64,000 nucleotides of DNA from Gordonia sp. X0973 (GTDB lineage: Bacteria > Actinomycetota > Actinomycetes > Mycobacteriales > Mycobacteriaceae). Positions 10,080 to 19,813 of this stretch are shown one piece after another (positions within the stretch are counted from its first letter, which is position 1; each line of letters starts with the position of its first letter). The translations under genes were made by a program, and so were the position numbers. The stretch covers positions 1,922,001 through 1,986,000 of the forward strand of contig NZ_CP054691.1 in NCBI RefSeq assembly GCF_013348785.1. Direction: 5' to 3'. Under the pieces are notes generated by a model. It worked only from the letters and a program-made list of their open reading frames with translations. It made no database searches and was not told where the DNA came from.

Positions 10080-10481
10080 CTATCCGGCGATCTGGCTCCC
10101 GTAGGCCGCCGCGTCGAGCAGTCCGGCCAACAGGTCGTCCGCGGTGCCCGAGGCCACCCGCAGCTCCGCCAGCCATCCCGCGCCGTACGCGTCGGAGTTC
10201 ACCAGGTCCGGCGAGGCCTCCAGCGCGTCGTTCACCGCGACGACCTCGCCGTCGAGGGGGCTGTAGATGTCCGAGACGCTCTTGGTGGACTCGACCTCGG
10301 CGAACGAGTCGCCACTGGTCACCGAGTCGCCGGCGCCGGGCAGCTGCACGAACACCACGTCGCCGAGCTGATCCTGCGCGTAGTCGGTGATCCCGACCCG
10401 CACGGTCGTCTCGTCGACCTTGCGCACCCACTCGTGATCCGCGGTGTAGCGCAGGTCGTCGGGAACAGTCGTTTCAGCCAC
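10080..10481 (-). CDS. gcvH: Glycine cleavage system H protein
   Basis: Lipoyl carrier that moves the aminomethyl group between GcvP, GcvT and the lipoamide dehydrogenase. 133 residues, with TADHEWVRKVDE (about 13-24), GDVVFVQLPG (about 40-49) and the lipoylation site AEVESTKSVSDIYSP, where Lys67 is modified. The ATG overlaps the 3' end of the upstream phosphatidyltransferase by 8 bases, so the two are probably cotranscribed. In the 224 bases between gcvH and the garA start there is a weak stem, GGCCC-N8-GGGCC (about 10026-10043), that could end gcvH transcripts. The A+T-richer stretch near 9930-9950 may hold the garA promoter. Confidence 0.97.
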   Translation of the reverse strand: MAETTVPDDLRYTADHEWVRKVDETTVRVGITDYAQDQLGDVVFVQLPGAGDSVTSGDSFAEVESTKSVSDIYSPLDGEVVAVNDALEASPDLVNSDAYGAGWLAELRVASGTADDLLAGLLDAAAYGSQIAG

Positions 10482-11160
10482 TTGCCATCCCTTCGTCGGC
10501 GATAACGGTATCCGGTGCGCCGCGATTGTGCGCGCCCGGGGTCTTTCCCGCCCGCATCAGCAGCACCATCTGGTACCAGTACAGCGCCAATGTCCACAGG
10601 TAGAGCGCGACGCCCCAGATGAGCAGCGCCCACCCGAACGGCAGCGCGGCCCGGCCGAGCCAGGAATCGAGCTGGCCGATCAGGATCCACGGGAAGGCGC
10701 TCATCAACGCGAAGGTGGCCGCCTTCCCGACGTAGAGCGTCGGGAGCGCGACGACCCCGCGCTTGCGCAACAGCGGGACCTGCAGCGCCAGCAGCAGGTC
10801 GCGCGCGACGATGACCGCGATGATCCACCACGGGATGAAACCGCGGACGCCGAACGCCAGCGGGATCACCACGATGTAGATCCGGTCGGCGAGGGGGTCG
10901 AGCAGCGCGCCGAGCGAGGACGACTGGTCGAGCAGCCGCGCCAACTTGCCGTCGAGCCAGTCGGAGAAGCCCGAGGCCAGCAAGATGACGATGGCCCACC
11001 CGTCGGCCTTCGCCACGAGCAGGACGTAGAGGAATACCGGGACCAGCGCCAGCCGCAGCACGCTCAGCGCGTTGGGCACCGTGACGACCCGCTCGCCGGC
11101 GCGGTCCCCCGCCGATTCTTCCCCCGACACCTGGTCGCCCACCGTCTCGTCCCCGGACAT
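10474..11160 (-). CDS. pgsA2: CDP-alcohol phosphatidyltransferase (PgsA2-like)
   Basis: Integral membrane enzyme that moves a phosphatidyl group from CDP-diacylglycerol to an alcohol. The family signature is complete at about residues 68-91: DWLDGKLARLLDQSSSLGAL followed by LDPLADR, which gives the spaced aspartates, glycine and arginine of the active site. About five hydrophobic helices follow, and the N-terminus (about 1-25) is acidic and soluble. Its place next to gcvH and secA2 is that of pgsA2 (Rv1822) in M. tuberculosis. The acceptor alcohol cannot be read from the sequence; glycerol 3-phosphate is the default guess. Confidence 0.85.
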   Translation of the reverse strand: MSGDETVGDQVSGEESAGDRAGERVVTVPNALSVLRLALVPVFLYVLLVAKADGWAIVILLASGFSDWLDGKLARLLDQSSSLGALLDPLADRIYIVVIPLAFGVRGFIPWWIIAVIVARDLLLALQVPLLRKRGVVALPTLYVGKAATFALMSAFPWILIGQLDSWLGRAALPFGWALLIWGVALYLWTLALYWYQMVLLMRAGKTPGAHNRGAPDTVIADEGMASG

Positions 11161-11167
11161 CGGCGGC

Positions 11168-13540
11168 CTAGCGGAAGACGCCGATGATGCCCTGCAGCAT
11201 CTTCGCGCCGCCCGAGGAGAAGAGGTTGTCGTGGACCATGTAGGTCCAGGTCGACGTGGAGCGGTGCCGGCCGGCCGAATCCAGGTCCACGCCGGCGTTG
11301 GTGATCGTGGCCTCGCGGAAGGTCTTGCGCGCCGCCTCGACCGCCTCGTTGGGGAGTTTGGTGAACTCGGCGAGGATCAGCCGGTGGAACTCGTCGAGCG
11401 GCGACTCGCGGCCGATCGCCCGCAGGTGGATGCTCGAGCGGACGTCGGAGACGAAGGCGAGGTGGTCGCTCCACGCCCGGTCGAGGTGGTAGAGCATGAT
11501 CTCGCGCGCGGCCTGCTCCAGCACCTCCTTGTCGACCTTCTCGGTGACCGGGCCGAAGTCGGCGGTGTCGGGCGCGTCGTCGGCGTCCTCGTCATCCGCG
11601 GGTGCCGGCAGACGGCCGGCGAGCAGGCTCTCGTACCGCACCGGCTCGAGTTCGGCCAGGCTGGTGAGGGCCTCGTCCGTGCTCAGCAACTCCATCCGGC
11701 GCCCGACGATGATGTCGCGCTGCTGGTTGACCAGCTTGTTGTAGCGCCAAGTGTTCGAGTGCAGCTCCAACATGACGCCCTCGGCGACGCGCTGGGCCTG
11801 CTCGATGAGTTCGTTGCCGCGCGCGCCCATCGAACCGTCCGGCTCCGAGGACTCCGGGTCCCGTTTGAAGGAGAGGTTGCGCGTGACCAGCGGGTCTTCC
11901 AGTGACGAGAAGAAGACCGAGGTGCCGGGATCGCCCTGGCGCCCGGCACGGCCGCGCAGCTGGTTGTCGAGGCGCTCGGTGTCGTAGCGCCCGGTGCCCA
12001 CGACGCACAGGCCACCGAGCTCGGCGATCTCGTCGTGTTCCTCGGTGGTCGCATCCGGCCCGCCGAGGCGGATGTCGGTGCCGCGGCCGGCCATCTGGGT
12101 GGACACGGTCACCGCGTCGCGCTTGCCGGCGTCGGCGATGATCGCCGCCTCCTGCGCGTCGTTCTTGGCGTTGAGGACCACGCAGCCGACGCCCGCCTTC
12201 TCCAGGAAGTACGCGAGCTCCTCGGACTCGGCGACGTCGTGGGTGCCGATCAGGATCGGCTGGCCGGTCTCGTGGACCTCCTTGAGGTATTCCACGAGTG
12301 CCTCTACCTTGTTGGCCTTGCTGTCGAAGACCCGGTCGGGCATGTCGACGCGGATGTTCTCGGTATTCGGCGGGATCTGCGAGACGAAGAGGTCGTAGAA
12401 CTGGCGGAACTGCTCGCCCGCGGCGAGCGCCGTTCCGGTCATGCCGCAGACCTTGGGATAGCGCCCGATGAGTGCCTGGACGGTGATCGTGTCGATCACC
12501 TCGCCGGAGTCGGTCTGGTCCAGCTTCTCCTTCAACTCGACGGCGGCCTGGACGCCGTCCGGCCAGCGCTGCAACTGTGCGACGCGACCGCGCGAGGAGT
12601 TGATCAACTTCACCTCGCCGTCGCGCACGATGTAGTGCACGTCGCGTTCGAGCAGGTAGTAGGCGTACAGCGCGATGTTCGTGTGGACCAGCGTGGTGCC
12701 GACGTGGGCCTCGCTGTAGAGGTCGACGCCCAACTCGTCCTCGACGAAGGAGGCGCCCTCGTCGGTGAGGCTGATGTTGCGCCCCTCGGTGTCGATCTCG
12801 TAGTGCTTGTTCTTCATCCGCGACACGACGTCGGCGATCGCGGCGTCGGCGACCTCGCCGGTGGCCGACCCGGCGAGGATCAGCGGCACGAGCGCCTCGT
12901 CGACGAGGACGGAGTCCGCCTCGTCGATGATCGCGACATCCGGCTTGGGCGCGATGAGGTCGGCCTCCCGGACGGCCAACTGGTCGCGCAGCACGTCGAA
13001 TCCGATCTCGTTGACCGAGCCGTAGACGACGTCGGAGTCGTAGGCGGCGCGACGGTCGGCGGCCGTCGACGACTCGGCGATCGCCCCGACGCTCACGCCG
13101 AACATGTCGAACAGCGGCTTCATCCACTCCGCATCGCGGTTGGCCAGGTAGTCGTTGACGGAGATGACGTGCACCTTGTGGCCGATGAGTACGTGGCCGA
13201 TGGCCGCGATCGCCCCGGACAGCGTCTTGCCCTCGCCGGTGGCCATCTCGACGACGTCCCCCTCGAGCATGCGCAGCGAGCCCTGCAGCTGGACGTCGTA
13301 GGGCCGCAGCTGCAGCGAGCGGTCGGCCGCCTCCCGCACCAGGGCGAGGAACTTGGCGCGATCGACCAGGTCGGTGGCGATCTCCAGTTCCCGGGCGGCA
13401 CCCGCGAACTCGTCGTCGTCGAGTCCGGCGGCCCAGTCGTCGTGCGCGGCCGCCTTCTCGATCAGCGCGACCGACTTCGACTGGTTGCGTCCGCTCTGGG
13501 CGCCGAGGATTCGCCACATCGTGTTGGAAAGCTTGCCCAC
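11168..13540 (-). CDS. secA2: Accessory Sec translocase ATPase SecA2
   Basis: Motor protein exporting a small subset of proteins. The 790 residues are shorter than housekeeping SecA, and the C-terminal zinc-binding tail is absent, as expected for SecA2. Walker A is MATGEGKT (about 99-106) and Walker B is [10 protein letters not shown]. The preprotein cross-linking region and the second helicase domain ([24 protein letters not shown]) are intact. The GTG start at 13540 follows AGGAG by 12 bases, slightly long. The position upstream of pgsA2 and gcvH is conserved with mycobacteria. The 5' region carries a hairpin and a direct repeat, annotated separately. Confidence 0.96.
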   Translation of the reverse strand: MGKLSNTMWRILGAQSGRNQSKSVALIEKAAAHDDWAAGLDDDEFAGAARELEIATDLVDRAKFLALVREAADRSLQLRPYDVQLQGSLRMLEGDVVEMATGEGKTLSGAIAAIGHVLIGHKVHVISVNDYLANRDAEWMKPLFDMFGVSVGAIAESSTAADRRAAYDSDVVYGSVNEIGFDVLRDQLAVREADLIAPKPDVAIIDEADSVLVDEALVPLILAGSATGEVADAAIADVVSRMKNKHYEIDTEGRNISLTDEGASFVEDELGVDLYSEAHVGTTLVHTNIALYAYYLLERDVHYIVRDGEVKLINSSRGRVAQLQRWPDGVQAAVELKEKLDQTDSGEVIDTITVQALIGRYPKVCGMTGTALAAGEQFRQFYDLFVSQIPPNTENIRVDMPDRVFDSKANKVEALVEYLKEVHETGQPILIGTHDVAESEELAYFLEKAGVGCVVLNAKNDAQEAAIIADAGKRDAVTVSTQMAGRGTDIRLGGPDATTEEHDEIAELGGLCVVGTGRYDTERLDNQLRGRAGRQGDPGTSVFFSSLEDPLVTRNLSFKRDPESSEPDGSMGARGNELIEQAQRVAEGVMLELHSNTWRYNKLVNQQRDIIVGRRMELLSTDEALTSLAELEPVRYESLLAGRLPAPADDEDADDAPDTADFGPVTEKVDKEVLEQAAREIMLYHLDRAWSDHLAFVSDVRSSIHLRAIGRESPLDEFHRLILAEFTKLPNEAVEAARKTFREATITNAGVDLDSAGRHRSTSTWTYMVHDNLFSSGGAKMLQGIIGVFR

Positions 13541-13576
13541 CGGGTAATCCGTCTCCTGTGTAGATGGCGTTCACGC

Positions 13577-13601
13577 CGATCGCGTCAGCGCGATCGCGTC
13601 A
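13577..13601 (-). promoter_or_regulatory. Hairpin with direct repeat in the secA2 leader
   Basis: CGATCGCG-TCAG-CGCGATCG is a perfect 8-bp stem with a 4-base loop. GATCGCGTCA also occurs twice in direct orientation (13578-13587 and 13592-13601). On the minus strand a TACCGT -10 (13608-13613) lies just upstream, so the hairpin would be in the secA2 5' leader, before AGGAG. It could equally be an operator for secA2 or for the divergent META-domain gene. Confidence 0.4.
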
Positions 13602-13655
13602 CGCCCAACGGTAGCGCACCACCGTGATCGGGTGACCGATTGCGGGCGCCGACGG

Positions 13656-13661
13656 TAGCGT
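13656..13661 (+). promoter_or_regulatory. -10 box of the META-domain gene (leaderless)
   Basis: TAGCGT, then 7 bases, then the ATG at 13669. Confidence 0.45.
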
Positions 13662-13668
13662 TGACGAC

Positions 13669-14097
13669 ATGAACGCTCACTCGTCGACCGGCGCCGCCGC
13701 TCTGCTCGCCGCCGCCGCTCTGGGAAGTCTGCTCGTCACGGCCCCAGCCCAAGCCGTTCCGGGACTGAGCGGCCGCGCCTTCACCTCCACCTCGGTGAGC
13801 CCGGGCGCGATTCCCGGCGGCGGCCCGCTGAAGATCCGGTTCCTCGACAAGGACCGGGTCGGGCTCACCGCCGGCTGCAACCAGATGACCGGGATCGCCA
13901 CCGCGCAGGGCGGTCGGCTGCACTTCACGCGTCTGGCCTCGACGATGATGATGTGCCCGCCGCCGCGCGACAAAGCAGATGCCTGGGTGCAGGCCTTCAC
14001 CGCGAAGGCGCCGAACTACCAGCTGACCGGCAAGACCCTCACCTTGCGCACACCGACCACGACGGTCGTCCTCACCGAGGTCCAGGCGGCGCGCTGA
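13669..14097 (+). CDS. Secreted META-domain (HslJ-like) protein
   Basis: 142 residues. A signal peptide with an Ala/Leu-rich core (about 9-28) ends at APAQA, so the mature protein is secreted. The remainder fits the META fold: AGCNQMTGIATAQGGRLHF (about 67-85) is the usual GCN.xxG pattern, and TMMMCP (about 92-97) supplies a second cysteine likely to pair with the first. Known META proteins (for example HslJ) are linked to envelope stress or novobiocin tolerance, but the molecular role is not settled. It appears to be a single-gene unit with a leaderless promoter. Confidence 0.8.
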   Translation: MNAHSSTGAAALLAAAALGSLLVTAPAQAVPGLSGRAFTSTSVSPGAIPGGGPLKIRFLDKDRVGLTAGCNQMTGIATAQGGRLHFTRLASTMMMCPPPRDKADAWVQAFTAKAPNYQLTGKTLTLRTPTTTVVLTEVQAAR

Positions 14098-14137
14098 GCC
14101 GACCGTCGCGCTGACCGCCGTCGAGCCGCGGCGTCGG

Positions 14138-14143
14138 TAGCAT
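14138..14143 (+). promoter_or_regulatory. -10 box of the pyruvyltransferase-family gene (leaderless)
   Basis: TAGCAT, 8 bases before the ATG at 14152. It supports that ATG over the in-frame TTG at 14143, which would overlap the box. Confidence 0.45.
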
Positions 14144-14151
14144 TGCCCGCT

Positions 14152-15438
14152 ATGACCTCCCCGCGCGTCACCACCCGCATCGCCCGTGCCGCCCGCCGCG
14201 AGGAGATCGTGTACCTCGTCGCCCCCTCGGGCTACCCGAACTACGGCGACGAGCTCATCGCCTACATCTGGCTCGCCCACCTGCGGCGCACCCGGCCGCG
14301 GGCCACCGTCGTGCTCGACTGCCACACCCCCGGCCAGGCTTCGCTGCTGCTGCGCCACGCGAATCCGCGCGCGGTGTTCACCGACACGCTGTGGCGCCTG
14401 GCCGATCACGCGCGTGCCGTCGTCGACGGCGAGGTGGACGACGAGGCCGTCGACGCCTCCCGCCCCTGGGAGTGGGTGGCGCAGGCCGCCAGCCGGCTCG
14501 GGGTATCGCCCGGCCTCGGTGAGGGCGTCGACACGCTGCTGCACGCCTCCTCGCTGCACCTGCTCGGCGGCGGGTACGTCAACCAGCAGTGGCCGCACCA
14601 TCTCGGGTTGCTCGCGGCGATGTCGGCCGTCGGCGCGCAGACCGGTGCCGACGTCGTCGCCACCGGCCAGGGCCTGCTGCCGCTGATGACCGACCCGGAG
14701 TGGTCGGCGCTGCTCGACGCGATCAAGGGCTTCGACGTGTTCGACGTCCGCGACGCCGCCTCGCGCACCGCCCTCGCCGACCACGTCGACGCCGGCTCGC
14801 TGGTGCACAGCGGCGACGACGTGTGGCTCGACCCGCCGCGCCGCGACTGGGGCGATCGCCTCGTCGACCAGGTGCGCAAACGACGCGGCGGCGCGGCGCT
14901 GCCCGACGACGGGGTGGTCCTCTGCGTCCAGTCCGACCTCGTGGACGATTTCTCCTACGACGGCGACGCCGGGATCGACGCATTGGCCGAGTTCGCCGCC
15001 GCCACCCTGGAACACTGGGCGGTGCCCGCCGAGCACGTGACGGTGGTCGAGGCGATGCCGGGGCGCGACTACACGGTCGTCAAGCACCTTGGCGACCGGC
15101 TCGCCGCCGCCCGGGTGATCCCCTTCCTCTCGGTGTGGCACGACGGCCTGCCCATCGGTCGCGGGCAGACGTGGCTGACCACCCGGTTCCACCCGCATCT
15201 GATCGCCGCCGCCGCCGGCGACAGCGGGGTCGCGATCATCACCAAGCCGGACTACTACGCGACCAAACACCAATCGCTGGTCGATTGCGGATCACGCTGG
15301 ACCATCGCCGACGGGAGTGCCCTGCCGGCCCGCCCGCACGCCGGTGGCTTCTCCCCCGATGACCGCGAGCGCAACGTCGCGGCCAAGCGCGAATTGGCGG
15401 CGCGGATCTACCCGCCCCGCCGACTCCCCCGTCGCTGA
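14152..15438 (+). CDS. Polysaccharide pyruvyltransferase-family protein
   Basis: 428 residues from the ATG. Family hallmarks are GYPNYGDELIAYIWL near residue 23, the central HLLGGGYVNQQWPHHLG (about 139-155) with the GGGY motif, and LTTRFHPHLIAAAAGD (about 342-357). Members transfer pyruvate from PEP to sugars of cell-surface polysaccharides; other members have unknown substrates. There are no membrane segments. The neighbouring genes are not an obvious polysaccharide cluster, so the acceptor is open. The gene runs toward a convergent ABC ATPase gene with the 22-bp repeat array between them. Confidence 0.8.
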   Translation: MTSPRVTTRIARAARREEIVYLVAPSGYPNYGDELIAYIWLAHLRRTRPRATVVLDCHTPGQASLLLRHANPRAVFTDTLWRLADHARAVVDGEVDDEAVDASRPWEWVAQAASRLGVSPGLGEGVDTLLHASSLHLLGGGYVNQQWPHHLGLLAAMSAVGAQTGADVVATGQGLLPLMTDPEWSALLDAIKGFDVFDVRDAASRTALADHVDAGSLVHSGDDVWLDPPRRDWGDRLVDQVRKRRGGAALPDDGVVLCVQSDLVDDFSYDGDAGIDALAEFAAATLEHWAVPAEHVTVVEAMPGRDYTVVKHLGDRLAAARVIPFLSVWHDGLPIGRGQTWLTTRFHPHLIAAAAGDSGVAIITKPDYYATKHQSLVDCGSRWTIADGSALPARPHAGGFSPDDRERNVAAKRELAARIYPPRRLPRR

Positions 15439-15453
15439 ACCACGGCCCGTTGG

Positions 15454-15618
15454 CCGAGTGGGCACCTCAACCCCGCCGAGTGGGCACCCAATTGCTATCG
15501 ACTGGGCACCTCGCCAAGACCTCGCGGCGTACCGAACTGCCCACTCGGCGGGATCCGGGTGCCCACTCGGCGGGGTTGGAGTGCCCACTCGGCGGGGTCG
15601 GGGTGCCCGGTCAGCGGG
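15454..15618. repeat. Opposed 22-bp tandem repeat array between convergent genes
   Basis: Three units with the core GAGTGGGC (the third reads GACTGGGC) begin at 15456, 15478 and 15500, exactly 22 bases apart. After a 30-base centre, the reverse complement GCCCACTC begins at 15539, 15561 and 15583, again exactly 22 apart. A degraded fourth copy at 15605 runs into the end of the ABC ATPase gene. Each unit has a conserved 14-base core (GCCCACTCGGCGGG) and an 8-base variable part. Bases 15468-15489 and 15557-15578 are a perfect 22-bp inverted repeat, so transcripts from either side could fold into a strong hairpin. It may serve as a two-way terminator; it has no CRISPR-like spacers. Confidence 0.9.
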
Positions 15619-16408
15619 CGGCGCGGGCGGCGAAGCGCTTGCCGACGCGGGAGACCTCGATGGGATGGTGGAAGGCGTCGCTGACCGTCCGGGTCGTCAA
15701 TGCCTGGTCCACCGGCCCCGCGGCGGTGATCGCGCCGCGGGAGACCAGCACCGCGTGCGTCGTGGTCTCCGGCAGCTCTTCGAGATGATGGGTGACCAGC
15801 ACCGACGTCATCCCCGGATCCGCCGCGGCCAGCCGGTCCATCGTCGCAAGGTACTGCTCGCGGGCCGCGACGTCGAGGCCCGTGGTCGGCTCGTCGAGCA
15901 GCAGCAGCCGCGGCTGCGCGATCAACGCGCGGGCGATCAACGCCCGACCGCGCTCGCCCTGCGACATCGACTGCCACACCGAGTCCCGGTGCTCGACCAG
16001 ACCCACCTCGTCGAGCCGCGCGTCGGCGCGCCCGACCTCGTCGGCGGTCGGCTCCCAGCGCATCGGCAGGTCGATCGTGCCGGTGATCCCGGTGAGCACC
16101 ACCTCGCGCGCGGTCAGCGGCGAGGACAGCCGGTGGCGCGGGTCGACGTGCCCGATCTGTTTGCGCAGCTGCGCCGTGTCGACCCGGCCCAGTCGTTGTC
16201 CGAGCACGTCGACCGTGCCGGAGGTCGGATGGGTGCGCGCGGCGCAGAAGCCGAGCAGGGTGCTCTTGCCTGCTCCGTTGGGGCCGAGCATCGCCCAGTG
16301 TTCCCCTTCGCCGACCAGCAGGTCGACGCCGCGCAGGATGTCGGTGCCGTCGCGCCGAAAGGTGACGTCGCGCAGTTCGAGCACGGGCGCGCCCGGCGTC
16401 ACGGGCAT
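15611..16408 (-). CDS. ABC-type ATPase, orphan
   Basis: 265 residues, one nucleotide-binding domain. Walker A GPNGAGKST (about 43-51), signature MSQGERGRALIARAL (about 150-164, a variant of LSGGE), Walker B LLLLDEPTTGLD (about 171-182) and a switch His in LVTHHLEELPE. The sequence style is that of ATPases paired with iron or molybdate importers, or of free-standing ATPases acting on cellular targets. No permease or binding protein is nearby, so the partner is unknown. The start overlaps the lpqH-like lipoprotein stop by 10 bases, suggesting cotranscription with a cell-surface protein. Confidence 0.85.
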   Translation of the reverse strand: MPVTPGAPVLELRDVTFRRDGTDILRGVDLLVGEGEHWAMLGPNGAGKSTLLGFCAARTHPTSGTVDVLGQRLGRVDTAQLRKQIGHVDPRHRLSSPLTAREVVLTGITGTIDLPMRWEPTADEVGRADARLDEVGLVEHRDSVWQSMSQGERGRALIARALIAQPRLLLLDEPTTGLDVAAREQYLATMDRLAAADPGMTSVLVTHHLEELPETTTHAVLVSRGAITAAGPVDQALTTRTVSDAFHHPIEVSRVGKRFAARAAR

Positions 16409-16848
16409 CGGACGGTGAGGTGGAATCGTCGCTTCGTCGGGTTCGTCGGGTCGGCCCGGTTGATCCCGGTCGCCTCACCGCGAATCGTGTAGGTCTCGCC
16501 GGATTTCGTCACGGTGCCCTGGCCCTCGCCGACGCCCTGGGCGAACCCCATGGTCACCCCGTCGACGTCACCGAGTCCGACGGAGAGGACCTCGGGGCGC
16601 TCCGCGTCGGTGACGACAGCGGCGACCCCGGAATTCGGCCGGTCGGCCCCGACGCCGATGTAGCGCTTGCCGTCCTCGGTCCGGCAGGTGACCCGGTTCT
16701 TGGGCAGGTCGAGCGGCTTCCCGTCGACGGTGATCGTGGCGTCGCCGCCGACGGTCGGGGCATCATCCTTCGAGCCGCAGGCGGCCGTGCCGAGCACGAA
16801 CAGTCCCGCAGCGACGGCGATGGTCGCCGCCCTGTGCATTCTTCCCAT
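16399..16848 (-). CDS. lpqH: LpqH-family lipoprotein (19-kDa antigen-like)
   Basis: 149 residues with a lipoprotein signal: basic start, hydrophobic core and lipobox LGTAAC, so Cys24 is lipidated and the protein is anchored outside the membrane. The C-terminal domain follows LpqH of mycobacteria closely: GVAAVVTDAERPEVLSVGLG then GDVDGVTMGFAQGVGEGQG, and a final Cys-containing strand LTVRCP that may pair with Cys55. LpqH is a surface antigen of unclear biochemical role. The gene appears to start from its own -10, which includes the stop codon of the upstream suf gene, and it overlaps the ABC ATPase gene. Confidence 0.88.
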   Translation of the reverse strand: MGRMHRAATIAVAAGLFVLGTAACGSKDDAPTVGGDATITVDGKPLDLPKNRVTCRTEDGKRYIGVGADRPNSGVAAVVTDAERPEVLSVGLGDVDGVTMGFAQGVGEGQGTVTKSGETYTIRGEATGINRADPTNPTKRRFHLTVRCP

Positions 16849-16854
16849 AGCCGA

Positions 16855-16860
16855 AGACTA
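16855..16860 (-). promoter_or_regulatory. -10 box of the lpqH-like gene, built on the upstream stop codon
   Basis: TAGTCT on the minus strand, 6 bases before the ATG at 16848. Its first three bases are the TAG stop of the SufT gene, so promoter and terminator codon share bases. Leaderless start is likely. Confidence 0.45.
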
Positions 16861-17211
16861 GACGGTGAAGCCGAGCGCCCGGAGTTGCTCCCGGCCGTCG
16901 TCGGTGATCTTCTCCGGACCCCACGGCGGCAGCCAGACCCAGTTGATCTCCAGGTCGGTGCACAGCCCGCTGGAGACGAGCGCGGCGCGGGCCTGGTCCT
17001 CGATGACGTCCTGCAGCGGGCAGGCCGCCGACGTCAGCGTCATGTCGAGTTTCGCGATCGCCTCGTCGGTGACGGTCATGTCGTAGACGAGGCCGAGGTC
17101 GACGACGTTGATCCCCAACTCCGGGTCGACGACGTCGCGCATCGCCTCTTCGACGTCGTCGAGCTGCGGCAACGACGTGGTCGGTTCGCTCTGGGGCGCG
17201 GTGTCGGTCAT
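16858..17211 (-). CDS. sufT: SufT-like MIP18/DUF59 iron-sulfur assembly factor
   Basis: 117 residues. The DUF59 core runs from VEEAMRDVVDPELGINVVDL (about 20-39) through TLTSAACPLQDVIEDQ (about 58-73) to the conserved end WLPPWGPEKITDDGREQLRA. The cysteine in SAACPL is the single conserved one of the family and is thought to handle iron or a cluster. It is the last gene of the suf operon. Its ATG overlaps the sufU stop as ATGA, a sign of translational coupling. Homologues in this place (Rv1466) help mature iron-sulfur proteins. Confidence 0.93.
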   Translation of the reverse strand: MTDTAPQSEPTTSLPQLDDVEEAMRDVVDPELGINVVDLGLVYDMTVTDEAIAKLDMTLTSAACPLQDVIEDQARAALVSSGLCTDLEINWVWLPPWGPEKITDDGREQLRALGFTV

Positions 17212-17687
17212 GTCAATTCCTCTTCTCGGGTCGTCGTCTCGGGAGCGTCGGCCACCGCCTGGCTCAACGCGTCCTTGAACGCCATCCATCCCAGCAGCGC
17301 GCACTTGACGCGCGCTGGGTATTTGCTCACCCCGGCAAAGGCGATGCCGTCGCCGATCAGCTCGTCGTCGCCGGGGTCGGTTCCGCGCGATGTCATCATC
17401 GTGGAGAACGAGTCCAGGATGCGCATCGCCTCGTCGACCGGCAGGCCAACCAACTGGTCGTACAGCACCGACGTCGACGCCTGTGAGATCGAACACCCCT
17501 GGCCGTCGTAGGAGACGTCGGCGATCGTCGAGCCGTCCGGCGAGAGGGTCACGCGCAGGGTCACCTCGTCGCCGCACGTCGGGTTCACGTGGTGCACTTG
17601 TGCGCCGTAGGGCTCGCGCAGGCCGCGCCCGTGCGGGTGCTTGTAGTGGTCCAGGATGACGTCCTGGTACATCTGCTCCATGCGCAC
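17208..17687 (-). CDS. sufU: SufU, zinc-dependent sulfurtransferase partner of SufS
   Basis: 159 residues. Three conserved cysteines are in HVNPTCGDEV, YDGQGCSISQAS and PARVKCALLGW, with Asp in CGDE; in known SufU proteins these ligands hold zinc and accept the sulfane sulfur from SufS. The opening MEQMYQDVILDHYKHPHGRG is typical of the family. The GTG at 17687 was kept because actinobacterial homologues have a few residues before EQ.YQDV; the ATG two codons later is also possible. It lies 3 bases after sufS and overlaps sufT. Confidence 0.96.
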   Translation of the reverse strand: MRMEQMYQDVILDHYKHPHGRGLREPYGAQVHHVNPTCGDEVTLRVTLSPDGSTIADVSYDGQGCSISQASTSVLYDQLVGLPVDEAMRILDSFSTMMTSRGTDPGDDELIGDGIAFAGVSKYPARVKCALLGWMAFKDALSQAVADAPETTTREEELT

Positions 17688-17690
17688 GGG

Positions 17691-19758
<2,068 letters not shown>

Positions 19759-19813
19759 TGTCGGTTTCCTCGGGATTCTCTCGTCAAAGGGGAGCGGGAT
19801 GCGGGGGTGGCGC

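Noticed and set aside
11592..13574. Long frame overlapping secA2 on the same strand
   Set aside because: Arg-rich shifted-frame translation; secA2 motifs are all in the other frame.
15454..15618. Possible CRISPR array
   Set aside because: Units are only 22 bases with 8-base variable parts, occur in both orientations, and no cas genes are near.
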